Shown: one piece after another, positions 17,046-24,975 of the stretch | How the letters are laid out: every line of letters starts with the position of its first letter | Numbering within the stretch: the first letter of the stretch is position 1 | NCBI GenBank assembly: GCA_013202295.1 | Contig: JABMRT010000193.1 | Coordinates: 1 to 35,913, forward strand | Reading direction: 5' to 3' | Source: Candidatus Zhuqueibacterota bacterium | Lineage (GTDB): Bacteria; Zhuqueibacterota; QNDG01; JABMRT01 | DNA: 35,913 nucleotides | Made by a program: the position numbers and the translations under genes | The notes under the pieces: model-generated | What the model was told of the DNA's origin: nothing | Database searches by the model: none | Seen by the model: only the letters and a program-made list of their open reading frames with translations

Positions 17046-18191
17046 CTAATCCGTATCAACCTCAAGCTCAGCCAGCCCATCGAATGCAACTTCATGAAAG
17101 AGTACACTGATATTGGCAGCGCTTTTGGCAATGATATCCACATACCAGGTCTTTGCTTCCTCCGGTGGAGGTTCATCGCTGGTCAGATTTGCGAAGCCAG
17201 CCTGAATCGTTGTCTCGCCATCAGCTTCAAGATAAAGCGTAGGGTATGCTGTTAAATTTAAATCCGGTCCCCCTACTGCTGCAGTCATCAGAGCGATACG
17301 CTCTTCATTGGTCGAGGGTTCATCATAGGGCACTCCGCTCGTTCCGAAAAATACTTTAATCACCACATCTTCAGCACCCAAATTCTCAATCATCCCAGAC
17401 AGTCCTGGATTTTCTAATTTATTGAGATCGTATTTAGCATAATCCTCAGGAGTGATGACTGTTTGATGTTTCGCAACCGCATCGAGATTCAAAGTCATCT
17501 CATGAATCGTCATATCCACTGAATCGCCTTCTGCTGTAAAATAAACATATAGATAGGTCGGGGGCTCACCGATACTCACAGTCTGTGCATCAGCCAAAAG
17601 CTCATCAAAAAACGCATCCAATTCATGAATGTCAGCGACTTCGTCAAAATCTGTGTCTTCATCAATATTCAAGGTTTCCTCGGGATCAAACAACAGTCCA
17701 AAGACCTTGATAATATTTGCGTCACCCTCATCGACTTCATCCTTAATATCCAGAATCCCGGAGGAATCGGCATAATACATGCCCAGTTCGACTTCATTCT
17801 TTTTATTATTGGTCGCAGACCCTGCAATCACATGCACAATAGTCAGATTGCTATCAGGGTGATCCTCATAAATAATGGGCCTGTAACGCTCAACCAATTC
17901 TATATCAACCAGACCCAAATTGACTTCCATAAAAGAGGTGTCTTCAACCATTGCCTTGCCTATCCTGGATGGCTTGGCAGTAACATGAACTTCGCCTTCG
18001 CCCTCAAGTAAATCAACTTGCTCAGTATTGCCGGTCAACGGTCCATCCAGAATGGTTTTATTGACTTCTGCGTTCAGACGAAGCTTGAGATTGTCCGCAG
18101 GATTTTTAAAGCTGCAGCCCATAAAATGAAGCAGCACACCCAGACAAACCAGGGTGCAAATCAGTAAAAACAGTTTATTCGATCGTTTCAT
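17046..18191 (-). CDS. Acidic lipoprotein of unknown function
   Basis: A 381-aa protein with a type II signal peptide and lipobox FMGC (C26). The mature part is very acidic, with stretches such as FDPEETLNIDEDTDFDEVAD and DEVDEGDANI, and is predominantly predicted beta with short Ser/Thr/Asn-rich loops. No enzymatic motif or family is recognised. A segment near the start (SFMEVNLGLVDIELVE) and the last 20 residues (SVLFHEVAFDGLAELEVD) look alike, possibly two related beta-domains. AAGGAG lies before the ATG. It begins 27 bases after the outer-membrane barrel gene and ends before a strong terminator, so the two form a two-gene operon and may work together at the outer membrane. Confidence 0.82.
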   Translation of the reverse strand: MKRSNKLFLLICTLVCLGVLLHFMGCSFKNPADNLKLRLNAEVNKTILDGPLTGNTEQVDLLEGEGEVHVTAKPSRIGKAMVEDTSFMEVNLGLVDIELVERYRPIIYEDHPDSNLTIVHVIAGSATNNKKNEVELGMYYADSSGILDIKDEVDEGDANIIKVFGLLFDPEETLNIDEDTDFDEVADIHELDAFFDELLADAQTVSIGEPPTYLYVYFTAEGDSVDMTIHEMTLNLDAVAKHQTVITPEDYAKYDLNKLENPGLSGMIENLGAEDVVIKVFFGTSGVPYDEPSTNEERIALMTAAVGGPDLNLTAYPTLYLEADGETTIQAGFANLTSDEPPPEEAKTWYVDIIAKSAANISVLFHEVAFDGLAELEVDTD

Positions 18192-18218
18192 GATTTATTC
18201 TCCTTAGAGTTGATAATA

Positions 18219-18881
18219 TTATAACTGATAACTCAGGCCAATTTCAAGCACGGGATATATTTGAATTCCTGACAAATCCTCTTCGACCTGCTTATCCTGA
18301 TCGGCAGTGGGATAAATCATCGTATCTGGATCTGCTTCAAGTTCCACTGCGGGTGAGCCTGTATATAGGATTCCAAGGTCCAAATAAAATCCGAGTTTCT
18401 TATCACTACTCACCGGATTGCCGATTCCAAATCCGATATAGGGACTAATGGGCAATCCCGGTTTCACTTTCCCATTCAGCACGCCAATATCTTCAGGTGT
18501 GTAAGTGCCCTCATCATATTCATATGTATTCACTGCTTCTGCAGAGGCCTCGAAAATGTTATTGTTAAACAAGAGTCCACCGGTCAGCCTGAACGTATTT
18601 TCAAAAGGATGATAATCCACCAGCAATCCCACCGAAAACAGATTCATATCCACGTTATACGCCACCGGATCTTCCCCCTCGCTGTCTCCAGAATATGAAT
18701 ACGTCATATAGCTTACTCCCAGCCGAGCATTCAACTTGGGATTCAGAGTTTTCACAAATCCCAGTTCAGCACCCAATGTACCCGCTTGCAGTGTCAGCGC
18801 CATGCCGCTTTGTGCAGCCAGTTGTGAAGTAAAACACATTGTCAGCAGGATACAAACGAACAGAGTATTACTTTTCTTCAT
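18219..18881 (-). CDS. Outer-membrane beta-barrel protein
   Basis: A 220-aa exported protein: signal peptide MKKSNTLFVCILLTMC with probable cleavage after LAAQ (about residue 24). The mature part alternates polar and hydrophobic residues in strand-like segments (LGAELGFVKTLNPKLNARLG; FRLTGGLLFNNNIFEAS; KLGFYLDLGILYTG; PVLEIGLSYQL), as in small OmpW/OmpX-like barrels. ATG 18881 has GGAGG 7 bases upstream (18893-18889); the frame extension to 18926 runs into the predicted promoter. The C-terminus is SYQL rather than the usual terminal Phe. First gene of an operon with the acidic lipoprotein. Confidence 0.85.
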   Translation of the reverse strand: MKKSNTLFVCILLTMCFTSQLAAQSGMALTLQAGTLGAELGFVKTLNPKLNARLGVSYMTYSYSGDSEGEDPVAYNVDMNLFSVGLLVDYHPFENTFRLTGGLLFNNNIFEASAEAVNTYEYDEGTYTPEDIGVLNGKVKPGLPISPYIGFGIGNPVSSDKKLGFYLDLGILYTGSPAVELEADPDTMIYPTADQDKQVEEDLSGIQIYPVLEIGLSYQL

Positions 18882-18930
18882 TGTCTTTCCTCCCCCATGA
18901 TTGGATTGATATTGATGGAAATACAATACT

Positions 18931-18959
18931 AAATTAATAAAGTTCCGGAATCATTGCAA
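18931..18959 (-). promoter_or_regulatory. Sigma-70-type promoter of the barrel/lipoprotein operon
   Basis: Minus strand: TTGCAA (18959-18954), exactly 17 bases, TAATTT (18936-18931). Predicted start near 18924, giving a leader of about 43 bases. Identical hexamers and spacing to the mutS promoter. Confidence 0.5.
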
Positions 18960-19233
18960 TTGTTGTATCGGGAATATACATATCTTGTTTATGGATGTCA
19001 ACATGAAAACACTTGGTCTGGATAGATTGGCGGCAACGGGAAGGGTCCCTTTTGATATGATCAGCCTTCAAGTGTGATCATCCGAATGTAGCTGTACCCA
19101 AATGGATAAGTTATTTCGCAATGAATAAATATCCAGACACCGGTCCGCCGCGTAAGCTGATGCGTGAGCAGATCAAGGGAGATAAGTGGAAAGTCGAACT
19201 TCAGTGGCCGGTTCAAAAATAATCTGAATATTT
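18960..19233. other. Gene-poor stretch with short broken reading frames
   Basis: No convincing gene. Two short ATG frames on the plus strand, 18991-19077 (28 codons, MKTLGLDRLAATGRVPFDMI inside) and 19121-19222 (33 codons, ending KVELQWPVQK), lie in different frames and have the composition of coding DNA. They may be remnants of a decayed gene or chance frames; I cannot assign a family. GATCATC-type words flank the first stop. Confidence 0.2.
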
Positions 19234-19270
19234 CGGGGATGTATTGGTTTATTGGATAAACACATCCCCG
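19234..19270. other. Strong two-part hairpin
   Basis: CGGGGATGT (19234-19242) pairs perfectly with ACATCCCCG (19262-19270). Inside, GTTTAT (19247-19252) pairs with ATAAAC (19256-19261) around a TGG loop; ATTG (19243-19246) is a one-sided bulge. The result is 15 bp in 37 bases. The flank on the plus side (TTATAGATTTAGTTTT) is T-rich but not a classic terminator tail. It precedes the small ORF at 19297 and could be a leader structure, terminator or repeat remnant. Confidence 0.45.
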
Positions 19271-19296
19271 TTATAGATTTAGTTTTGGATGAAACC

Positions 19297-19482
19297 ATGA
19301 AACCAATATCAAGAGATGAAATGGAAAAACGGCTGAAAGCATCCAAAGTCATCCATTCGGCTATGGAGCAGGACAGCCGTGAAATCCGCATTCGGCTTGA
19401 GTTGGATAGCCGGCAAACCTTCATAGTACGATACGATTTGGAAAATAGGACCAAAGACTATCTCTTTTCAGAGAATGTATGA
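19297..19482 (+). CDS. Small hypothetical protein
   Basis: A possible 61-aa cytoplasmic protein: ISRDEMEKRLKASKVIHSAM followed by strand-like IRIRLELDSRQTFIVRYDLE. No signal peptide or membrane segment and no recognised family. ATG 19297 was chosen because the longer frame from TTG 19252 would begin inside the hairpin at 19234-19270; GGATG is the only weak Shine-Dalgarno. It ends about 100 bases before a hairpin that could terminate it. Composition looks coding, but it may not be expressed. Confidence 0.45.
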   Translation: MKPISRDEMEKRLKASKVIHSAMEQDSREIRIRLELDSRQTFIVRYDLENRTKDYLFSENV

Positions 19483-19579
19483 TTGCTGAAAATCAAAGCT
19501 TGAAATCCCAGCTCACTCTGGCATGGATGGCCGGCATTGTTTATTTTTTATTGAGTATTCAGGAGACAAAGGAAATACC

Positions 19580-19616
19580 AACCTGACCGGTCTCTAAGAC
19601 CTGTCAGGTTTTCTTA
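19580..19616 (+). terminator. Hairpin between convergent genes, possible bidirectional terminator
   Basis: AACCTGAC (19580-19587) pairs with GTCAGGTT (19603-19610) and, after a C/T mismatch, GGTCT (19589-19593) pairs with AGACC (19597-19601) around CTA. The plus-strand tail is TTCTTAT. It overlaps the last codons of the RDD gene on the other strand. The outer stem resembles the hairpin at 26871-26901. Confidence 0.5.
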
Positions 19617-20139
19617 TCGGATAAACAGCTGTCTCCGCGATCCGGTCATGCAGTGTTTGCTTCTCCTGACCAATTATTAGAAACATTCCAATTGAGATGA
19701 CCGTTCCCATCAATCCACCCAATACAGCGTAGAATTGAATCCCTGTTAAAAGAGTGAGCAGAAAAAAAACAATAGAAATATGTTTTAACACAGCTCTAAG
19801 AACCAGCCGGCTCAATTCCGGTTTGGAGCCGTCACTGCTGCAAATATGGAGCTTCAACAAGTACTTACCCACTGATGCGCCTCTGAATGTCTCCAGCAAT
19901 GCGGAAATCAGACTGAAGCCCATAGCGCCAATCACTATCGCGAGTAAAAGTCCGTAAAATTCTACCATGCCGCTGCCGAGCTGGGCAACTTCTCTCCCGC
20001 CCATGTCCATTAATTTCTGTTGAAGCGCATCCCGAAACAGATGATTGAAAATAAATCCGGATAGGCCGCCGCCAACCCATGCAAAGACCGAATCCAAACT
20101 GACAGCCGTCATACGCGGGCCGATCCCCACACGATTCAT
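19594..20139 (-). CDS. RDD family membrane protein
   Basis: A 181-aa integral membrane protein of the RDD family, whose functions are largely unknown (some members are ion antiporters). Near the N-terminus GPRMTAVSLDSVFAW matches the R-x-x-A-x-x-x-D motif. About four hydrophobic segments follow, with GASVGKYLLKLHI, the usual Gly-x-x-x-Gly-Lys turn between the second and third, and LHDRIAETAVYP near the C-terminus. ATG 20139 was chosen because the longer frame to 20214 would overlap the ACT gene; this start is 10 bases after its stop. Last gene of the four-gene minus-strand operon. Confidence 0.88.
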   Translation of the reverse strand: MNRVGIGPRMTAVSLDSVFAWVGGGLSGFIFNHLFRDALQQKLMDMGGREVAQLGSGMVEFYGLLLAIVIGAMGFSLISALLETFRGASVGKYLLKLHICSSDGSKPELSRLVLRAVLKHISIVFFLLTLLTGIQFYAVLGGLMGTVISIGMFLIIGQEKQTLHDRIAETAVYPIRKPDRS

Positions 20140-20149
20140 GAGTGCCTGA

Positions 20150-20416
20150 TCAATCGTGATCAAAAACCAGTTTCTGCACATCAATACCATCGTGAGATCC
20201 GAGCTGATCCGCAAGCGCGTTGATCTGGGATTCTTCTCCGGTGGTATCGAGAAGAATTAATCCGGCTGGCGAGCAAGAACTATCACCCGCTTCATGAAGT
20301 CCCAGACGCGTCTTGATATTGCATCCGAATTGCGTAAACATCTTTTGAATATTCGGCACTTGCTTCACGCGATCCTGAATATGGATACCAAGAACAATGT
20401 GTTTTTCCTTTGCCAT
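20150..20416 (-). CDS. ACT-like protein of the TM1266 / iron-only hydrogenase regulator family
   Basis: An 88-aa ferredoxin-fold protein. IVLGIHIQDRVKQVPNIQKM, then FGCNIKTRLGLHE and GLILLDTTGEESQINALADQ, match the pattern of TM1266-like proteins often annotated as putative [FeFe]-hydrogenase system regulators, in which an ACT-like domain may sense a small ligand. No hydrogenase or HydE/F/G gene is present in the window, so that role is not supported here. AAGGAGG precedes the ATG. Eleven bases separate it from the GNAT gene upstream. Confidence 0.8.
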   Translation of the reverse strand: MAKEKHIVLGIHIQDRVKQVPNIQKMFTQFGCNIKTRLGLHEAGDSSCSPAGLILLDTTGEESQINALADQLGSHDGIDVQKLVFDHD

Positions 20417-20427
20417 ACAAAGCCTCC

Positions 20428-20889
20428 TTATGGATTGGGTCGTTTAAATAGATACATCAGATTGGATTCTGTCCAGCCCTGTCGTCCATAGAACTCAAGC
20501 ACGGTCACATTGCCCCTGTCCGTAAGAAGCTGAAACCGTTTTGCACCCTTGTTTACTCCCCAATGTTCCACAGCAAGGATCAATTGTCGGCCAATGCCAT
20601 GGCTGCGCATTGATTCTTTCACAATAAAATCCTCTACAAGAAGCACCAATCCGCCCTCTGCGGAAGAGGGAAAAAGCTGTCCCGTACACATGCCTGCAGC
20701 CTTTCCATCAACCTCTGCGATAAATACCCGTCTTACATCCGGATCGGATAACAGGAGCTGGAATCCCCGCTCCATTTGATCCGGATTTGCATCAAAGTCA
20801 GTTTCCAGGCGGATGAGTTCTGAAAGCAATTGGATGAGGATGGGAATATCTTCCGTCGTTGCAAACCGGATTTGTACTGATTCATTCAT
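20428..20889 (-). CDS. GNAT family N-acetyltransferase
   Basis: A 153-aa acetyl-CoA-dependent N-acyltransferase; substrate unknown. IRFATTEDIPILIQLLSELI starts the fold; the acetyl-CoA pyrophosphate loop is RSHGIGRQLI (R-x-x-G-x-G) after strand VLLVEDFIVKES; and FYGRQGWTES marks the C-terminal part. The ATG overlaps the stop of the methyltransferase gene by 4 bases (ATGA), indicating translational coupling. Confidence 0.92.
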   Translation of the reverse strand: MNESVQIRFATTEDIPILIQLLSELIRLETDFDANPDQMERGFQLLLSDPDVRRVFIAEVDGKAAGMCTGQLFPSSAEGGLVLLVEDFIVKESMRSHGIGRQLILAVEHWGVNKGAKRFQLLTDRGNVTVLEFYGRQGWTESNLMYLFKRPNP

Positions 20890-21596
20890 TCGGGTGTAAT
20901 CTCCATTTCATTCTGGACAGTGTCTACAGGTATTCTTTTTTGAAAAACAGCGATGCGTTTATCATCATGATCAATTAATTCAAGCCCGAGAAGTCCGGCC
21001 ATCTTTTTTAGGGTAATGGGAGTAAAGAATCCGATATGAGTCGGATCCCTTCTATACCACCAATCCTGAAACGCGCTTGTATCATTGGGATGAAACAGCG
21101 TCATGACTGCCATTATGCCATTCGGATTGAGTATCCGAACCAGCTTTTTCAATTCAACCATTGGATGAATCAGATGTTCCAGGACCTCAGTGGCCGTGAT
21201 TAAATCATAGGTTTTGGACAGGTTTTCCGGATTCTCCGCAAAATACGGATCATAAACCTCTGTACGATACCCATGTTTTTGGAGGATGGATGCCAGGACC
21301 GGTCCAGGGCCACATCCGAAATCAAGTGCGGTTTTCACATGATCGGCATGGGGAACAATCGCCCATTTGATAAAATCATTAAACATTTGCATATAGCCTT
21401 CATTATCCGGTGTGTTCTCATGTTGTAAATAGATCGTCTTTTCCTCTTCAGGGGAAACCAACACCGATTCATCCATAAATATATACTCACACAAGGTACA
21501 GTGATGATAATCTATCCTGAATTGTAAATCTGGCAGATCATGTGTGGGTAAATTGCATATTTTGCAGAGTGGCTCAGACAATGATCTCTGACTCAT
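20886..21596 (-). CDS. Zinc-finger class I SAM-dependent methyltransferase
   Basis: A 236-aa methyltransferase. The N-terminus has two Cys pairs, CKIC and CTLC, about 20 residues apart, a zinc-ribbon pattern found in many sugar or small-molecule methyltransferases of this type. The Rossmann core has motif I ALDFGCGPGPVLASIL, an acidic end of strand 2 (EVYDPYF), and LITATEVLEHLIHPMVELKK. Substrate unknown. Start: ATG 21596 puts the zinc ribbon near the N-terminus; no Shine-Dalgarno is present, but a perfect TATAAT on the minus strand (21614-21609) lies so close that the mRNA could be nearly leaderless. The frame remains open to 21728, so an earlier start is possible. First gene of a four-gene operon. 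Confidence 0.88.
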   Translation of the reverse strand: MSQRSLSEPLCKICNLPTHDLPDLQFRIDYHHCTLCEYIFMDESVLVSPEEEKTIYLQHENTPDNEGYMQMFNDFIKWAIVPHADHVKTALDFGCGPGPVLASILQKHGYRTEVYDPYFAENPENLSKTYDLITATEVLEHLIHPMVELKKLVRILNPNGIMAVMTLFHPNDTSAFQDWWYRRDPTHIGFFTPITLKKMAGLLGLELIDHDDKRIAVFQKRIPVDTVQNEMEITPE

Positions 21597-21754
21597 GTTT
21601 AATTGTAGATTATATCCGTATTGAAATTTACATAAATTATAATCGGAATCAAATCCTCTTTTCCAATCCATTGGGGATAAAAATCCGCTTGAATTCCGCA
21701 CAGCCATTATGTACCTTTTGATAAGCAAAAGGGCACAATCACATAAAAGCCGAA

Positions 21755-22252
21755 ATGAGTAAAACCGTCATGAAATCCGCAAGCATCTTTCAAATACTAT
21801 TCAGTCTCATTTTATTATTTGGATCCCTTCAGGCTGAAATCTATACATGGCTCGATAAAAAGGGAGTACGGCATTATTCGGATATCTTTCCCGGCCGTGG
21901 GGAGGATATTGTTGATCTGCAGGTTTTTGATACTGAAGAGCCGCCTCCGCCACAGGTCCAGGAAAAAACGACTTCCGCTGTGATTGATACAACCGTCAAC
22001 ACCAGCAAATCTGTAGTAATGTATATAGAACCGGATTGCAATGAATGTGCTCAAGCACGCGCATTTTTTAAACAAAACAACATCCAACTTCTCGAGATGG
22101 ATATCACTTCAAGTAAAGGGGCTGCATCGGCCTTCACCCGCGTGGGGGGATCTAAAGTGCCACTCATCATGATTGGTAACACCAAGATCGAAGGATATAA
22201 TCAGGCCGCGATTATAAAAGCGCTTTCAACGGATCAGCCCGTTCATCCTTAA
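21755..22252 (+). CDS. Exported DUF4124-glutaredoxin fusion protein
   Basis: A 165-aa protein with an N-terminal signal peptide (cleavage near LQAE), a DUF4124 segment (EIYTWLDKKGVRHYSDIFPG), a Pro-rich linker, and a glutaredoxin/thioredoxin-fold domain from about 85: SVVMYIEPDCNECAQARAFF with redox motif CNEC, then GGSKVPLIMIGNTKIEGYNQ containing the cis-proline loop. A role in periplasmic thiol redox is likely; CNEC differs from the classic CPYC. An alternative start is the ATG at 21770. It stands alone, divergent from the methyltransferase gene. Confidence 0.88.
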   Translation: MSKTVMKSASIFQILFSLILLFGSLQAEIYTWLDKKGVRHYSDIFPGRGEDIVDLQVFDTEEPPPPQVQEKTTSAVIDTTVNTSKSVVMYIEPDCNECAQARAFFKQNNIQLLEMDITSSKGAASAFTRVGGSKVPLIMIGNTKIEGYNQAAIIKALSTDQPVHP

Positions 22253-22609
22253 TTTTATGCTTCTATGTTGAATCGAGCGGATATTTTAAATACAATGTGC
22301 CACAGATAAACACGGATGAAGCACGGATAGACTGAAATGATTAAAAAATAACCACTATGATCTGATCCGTTTTTCAAGGTTATACTATAGAACTGGAAAT
22401 GGATAAATTGAGTGTAAGCATTTCGTTTTTTTAAATCGGTGTGCATCCATGAAAATCCGTGGCGAATTAATATTTATTGATTTGTACGACGCACCTACAA
22501 TAACATAAAGCATTATATATTATCGAAACCATCTGTCAATTATTTTATAAAACATTTTTAGAATAATTCAACTATCCGCACCCTTAATAATTGTTGGAAG
22601 GTATTTAAA
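22253..22609. other. 357-base intergenic region before the glucosidase gene
   Basis: No gene is seen. The region is AT-rich, contains the imperfect inverted repeat described at 22297-22464, and likely holds the promoter of the glycoside hydrolase gene in 22480-22600, though no single promoter stands out. TTGGAAGG just before the ATG at 22610 serves as ribosome binding site. Confidence 0.5.
22297..22464. repeat. Imperfect inverted repeat element of about 168 bases
   Basis: The left arm (22299-22318, GCCACAGATAAACACGGATG) matches the reverse complement of the right arm (CGCCACGGATTTTCATGGAT, 22464-22445) at most positions; GCCAC, GAT and GGATG are shared. The centre is AT-rich and non-coding. 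It resembles short non-autonomous palindromic intergenic repeats, but other copies cannot be checked here. Confidence 0.4.
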
Positions 22610-24934
22610 ATGACGACTCGAAAGACATGTCAAAATTCATGGAGGAATTCACAATTTACCGGCCGTTTTTATTTTATATGGTGGATTCTTTTTCTGGGAA
22701 TAACATTCCGGTCTTATGCTGCGGAATCCGAACGCATGTCTGTTTTTGTGGATTCTCTGATCTCTGAGATGACACTTGAAGAAAAAGTGGGACAGACGAA
22801 TCAATATTTCGGCGGGCGTAGTAAAAATCCGAATTCGAACATAAATGCCGCCCAGCTTGATGAAATACGGGCGGGACGTATCGGTTCGTACTTAAATGTA
22901 TTGGGTGCCGATTTTCTACGTGAACTCCAGCGTGTCGCGGTTGAAGAATCGCGCCTGGGCATCCCCCTCATTTTTGCGTTGGACGTGGTACATGGATTTA
23001 AAACCATCTTTCCCGTACCTCTTGCCAGCGCGGCAACCTGGGAGCCGGAAACCGTTGAACACTCCGCGCGCATCGCTGCCACCGAAGCCACTGCTGCCGG
23101 ATTGCACTGGACCTTCGCGCCCATGATTGACATCGCCCGCGATCCACGGTGGGGCCGAATTGTGGAAGGTGCCGGAGAAGATCCCTATCTCGGAGCGATG
23201 ATGGCGATGGCCCAGGTTCGCGGCTTTCAGGGAAACAATCTGGCAGACTCGACAACCTTGCTGGCCTGTCCCAAACATTTCGCAGCTTACGGTGCAGCTA
23301 TCGGCGGCCGTGACTACAACAGTGCCGATGTCTCCGATCGCACGTTGCGGGAAATCTATCTCCCTCCATTTCTTGCTGCTGTTCAGGAAGGCGCGGCAAC
23401 CATGATGATCGGATTCAATGACATCGATGGTATCCCCATGACTGTGCATAAGGCAATGATCAGGGACCTGTTGAAAGAAACCTGGGGATTTAACGGCCTG
23501 GTCATCAGCGACTGGAATGCCATCACAGAACTGCTCAATCATGGCGTAGCGCGGGATTCAGCCGATGCGGGTATCCAAACCCTTGAAGCGGGTGTGGACA
23601 TGGACATGATCAGCCGTATCTTTCTGGAAGAACTTGGACCGGCTGTTCAATCCGGAATGATATCACCTGCGCTGCTGGATGATGCAGTGCGTCGAATTCT
23701 CACGGCCAAATATAAATTGGGATTATTCGAAGATCCCTATCGATATAACAGTGTTCGTAGGGAAACCGAAGACATTCTGCATCCTGATCATATCGATCAT
23801 GCCAGGGTAACAGCGCAAAAGGCGGTTGTCCTGTTAAAAAATGAGGGAGCACTGCTTCCACTTAAAAAGGATCTGAAAAGAATCGCTGTGATCGGATCAC
23901 TCGCGGATGACCGCTTTTCACCTTTGGGATCATGGCGCGCAGCAGGAGACGCCAAAGATGTTGTGACATTGCTGGAAGGAATCCGGCGAACAGTTTCGCC
24001 AAAAACAGAAGTGCTATTCACGGAAGGCTGCGACGTAAACAGCCTCAATAAAGCGGGATTCGCCAAAGCAATTCACATGGCCGTGCAATCCGATGCAGTG
24101 ATTCTTGTGTTGGGAGAGGATTATAATATGAGCGGGGAAGCGCGCAGCCGGTCGGAACTCTGCCTGCCCGGCGTGCAGCTAGATCTTGCCCGTGAGATCA
24201 TAGATACGGGCACACCCACTGTGGTTGTGCTTAAAAATGGAAGGCCTCTCTCTATTCCCTGGCTGGCCGAGTATGCACAAACCATTCTCGAAACCTGGAT
24301 TCTTGGCGTACAGGGCGGCCCGGCTGTGGCGGATATCATTTTCGGAGATGTCAATCCCGGCGGGAAACTGCCTGTTACCCTGACTCGCCATGTGGGCCAA
24401 GTACCCAAATATTATAATGAACGAAATACAGGCCGACCGGCATCCAAAGATTTGATGCGCGACTCTGCCCGATATTTCGATTTGCCGATCACGCCTCTCT
24501 TCCCCTTCGGCCATGGATTGAGTTACACCCAATTCAATTATAGTAATCTTGGAGTGAATGTGGATACGGAAGCCGGAGCCACGCGAATCACCTGCCAACT
24601 CCGCAATACGGGTGATCGCGCTGGGAACGAAGTTGTACAGCTGTACATCCGTGATAGAGTCGCTGATGTGTCCCGCCCCGTTAAAATGCTTAAAGGATTC
24701 AATCGTGTGCATCTCGCATCAGGAGAGGTAAAATTGATTCAATTTAATCTGGATTGGAAACAACTGGCTTTTTATAACCGTCAAATGGAATACGTGGTCG
24801 AACCCGGCTTGTTTGAGATCCACATTGGAAGTTCATCTGAAGATATCCGGCTCAATGGTTCATTTGAGTTGGATGGGACGGACCAGTCTGTGAATCCCAA
24901 TCGATTCACCACGTGTCAGGTGATCATTGAATAA
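22610..24934 (+). CDS. Secreted beta-glucosidase, glycoside hydrolase family 3
   Basis: A 774-aa exoglycosidase of family GH3 (BglX-like) that should release glucose or related sugars from non-reducing ends. The N-terminal signal peptide has a Trp/Phe-rich core and likely cleavage near SYAA (about 38). TIM-barrel motifs: MTLEEKVGQ, FALDVVHGFKTIFPVPLA, WGRIVEGAGEDPYLGAMMA, CPKHFAAYGA. Catalytic nucleophile D301 lies in LVISDWNAI. The second domain has SGEARSRSELCLPGVQLDL, which includes candidate acid/base residues, and LPVTLTRHVGQ. The C-terminal FnIII-like domain starts at NEVVQLYIRD. Length is normal for BglX. TTGGAAGG precedes the ATG, the distance being slightly long. The secreted peptidase gene follows by 41 bases. 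Confidence 0.95.
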   Translation: MTTRKTCQNSWRNSQFTGRFYFIWWILFLGITFRSYAAESERMSVFVDSLISEMTLEEKVGQTNQYFGGRSKNPNSNINAAQLDEIRAGRIGSYLNVLGADFLRELQRVAVEESRLGIPLIFALDVVHGFKTIFPVPLASAATWEPETVEHSARIAATEATAAGLHWTFAPMIDIARDPRWGRIVEGAGEDPYLGAMMAMAQVRGFQGNNLADSTTLLACPKHFAAYGAAIGGRDYNSADVSDRTLREIYLPPFLAAVQEGAATMMIGFNDIDGIPMTVHKAMIRDLLKETWGFNGLVISDWNAITELLNHGVARDSADAGIQTLEAGVDMDMISRIFLEELGPAVQSGMISPALLDDAVRRILTAKYKLGLFEDPYRYNSVRRETEDILHPDHIDHARVTAQKAVVLLKNEGALLPLKKDLKRIAVIGSLADDRFSPLGSWRAAGDAKDVVTLLEGIRRTVSPKTEVLFTEGCDVNSLNKAGFAKAIHMAVQSDAVILVLGEDYNMSGEARSRSELCLPGVQLDLAREIIDTGTPTVVVLKNGRPLSIPWLAEYAQTILETWILGVQGGPAVADIIFGDVNPGGKLPVTLTRHVGQVPKYYNERNTGRPASKDLMRDSARYFDLPITPLFPFGHGLSYTQFNYSNLGVNVDTEAGATRITCQLRNTGDRAGNEVVQLYIRDRVADVSRPVKMLKGFNRVHLASGEVKLIQFNLDWKQLAFYNRQMEYVVEPGLFEIHIGSSSEDIRLNGSFELDGTDQSVNPNRFTTCQVIIE

Positions 24935-24975
24935 AACAGAATCATAAATCATAACAATTAATTTGGAGACAACAA

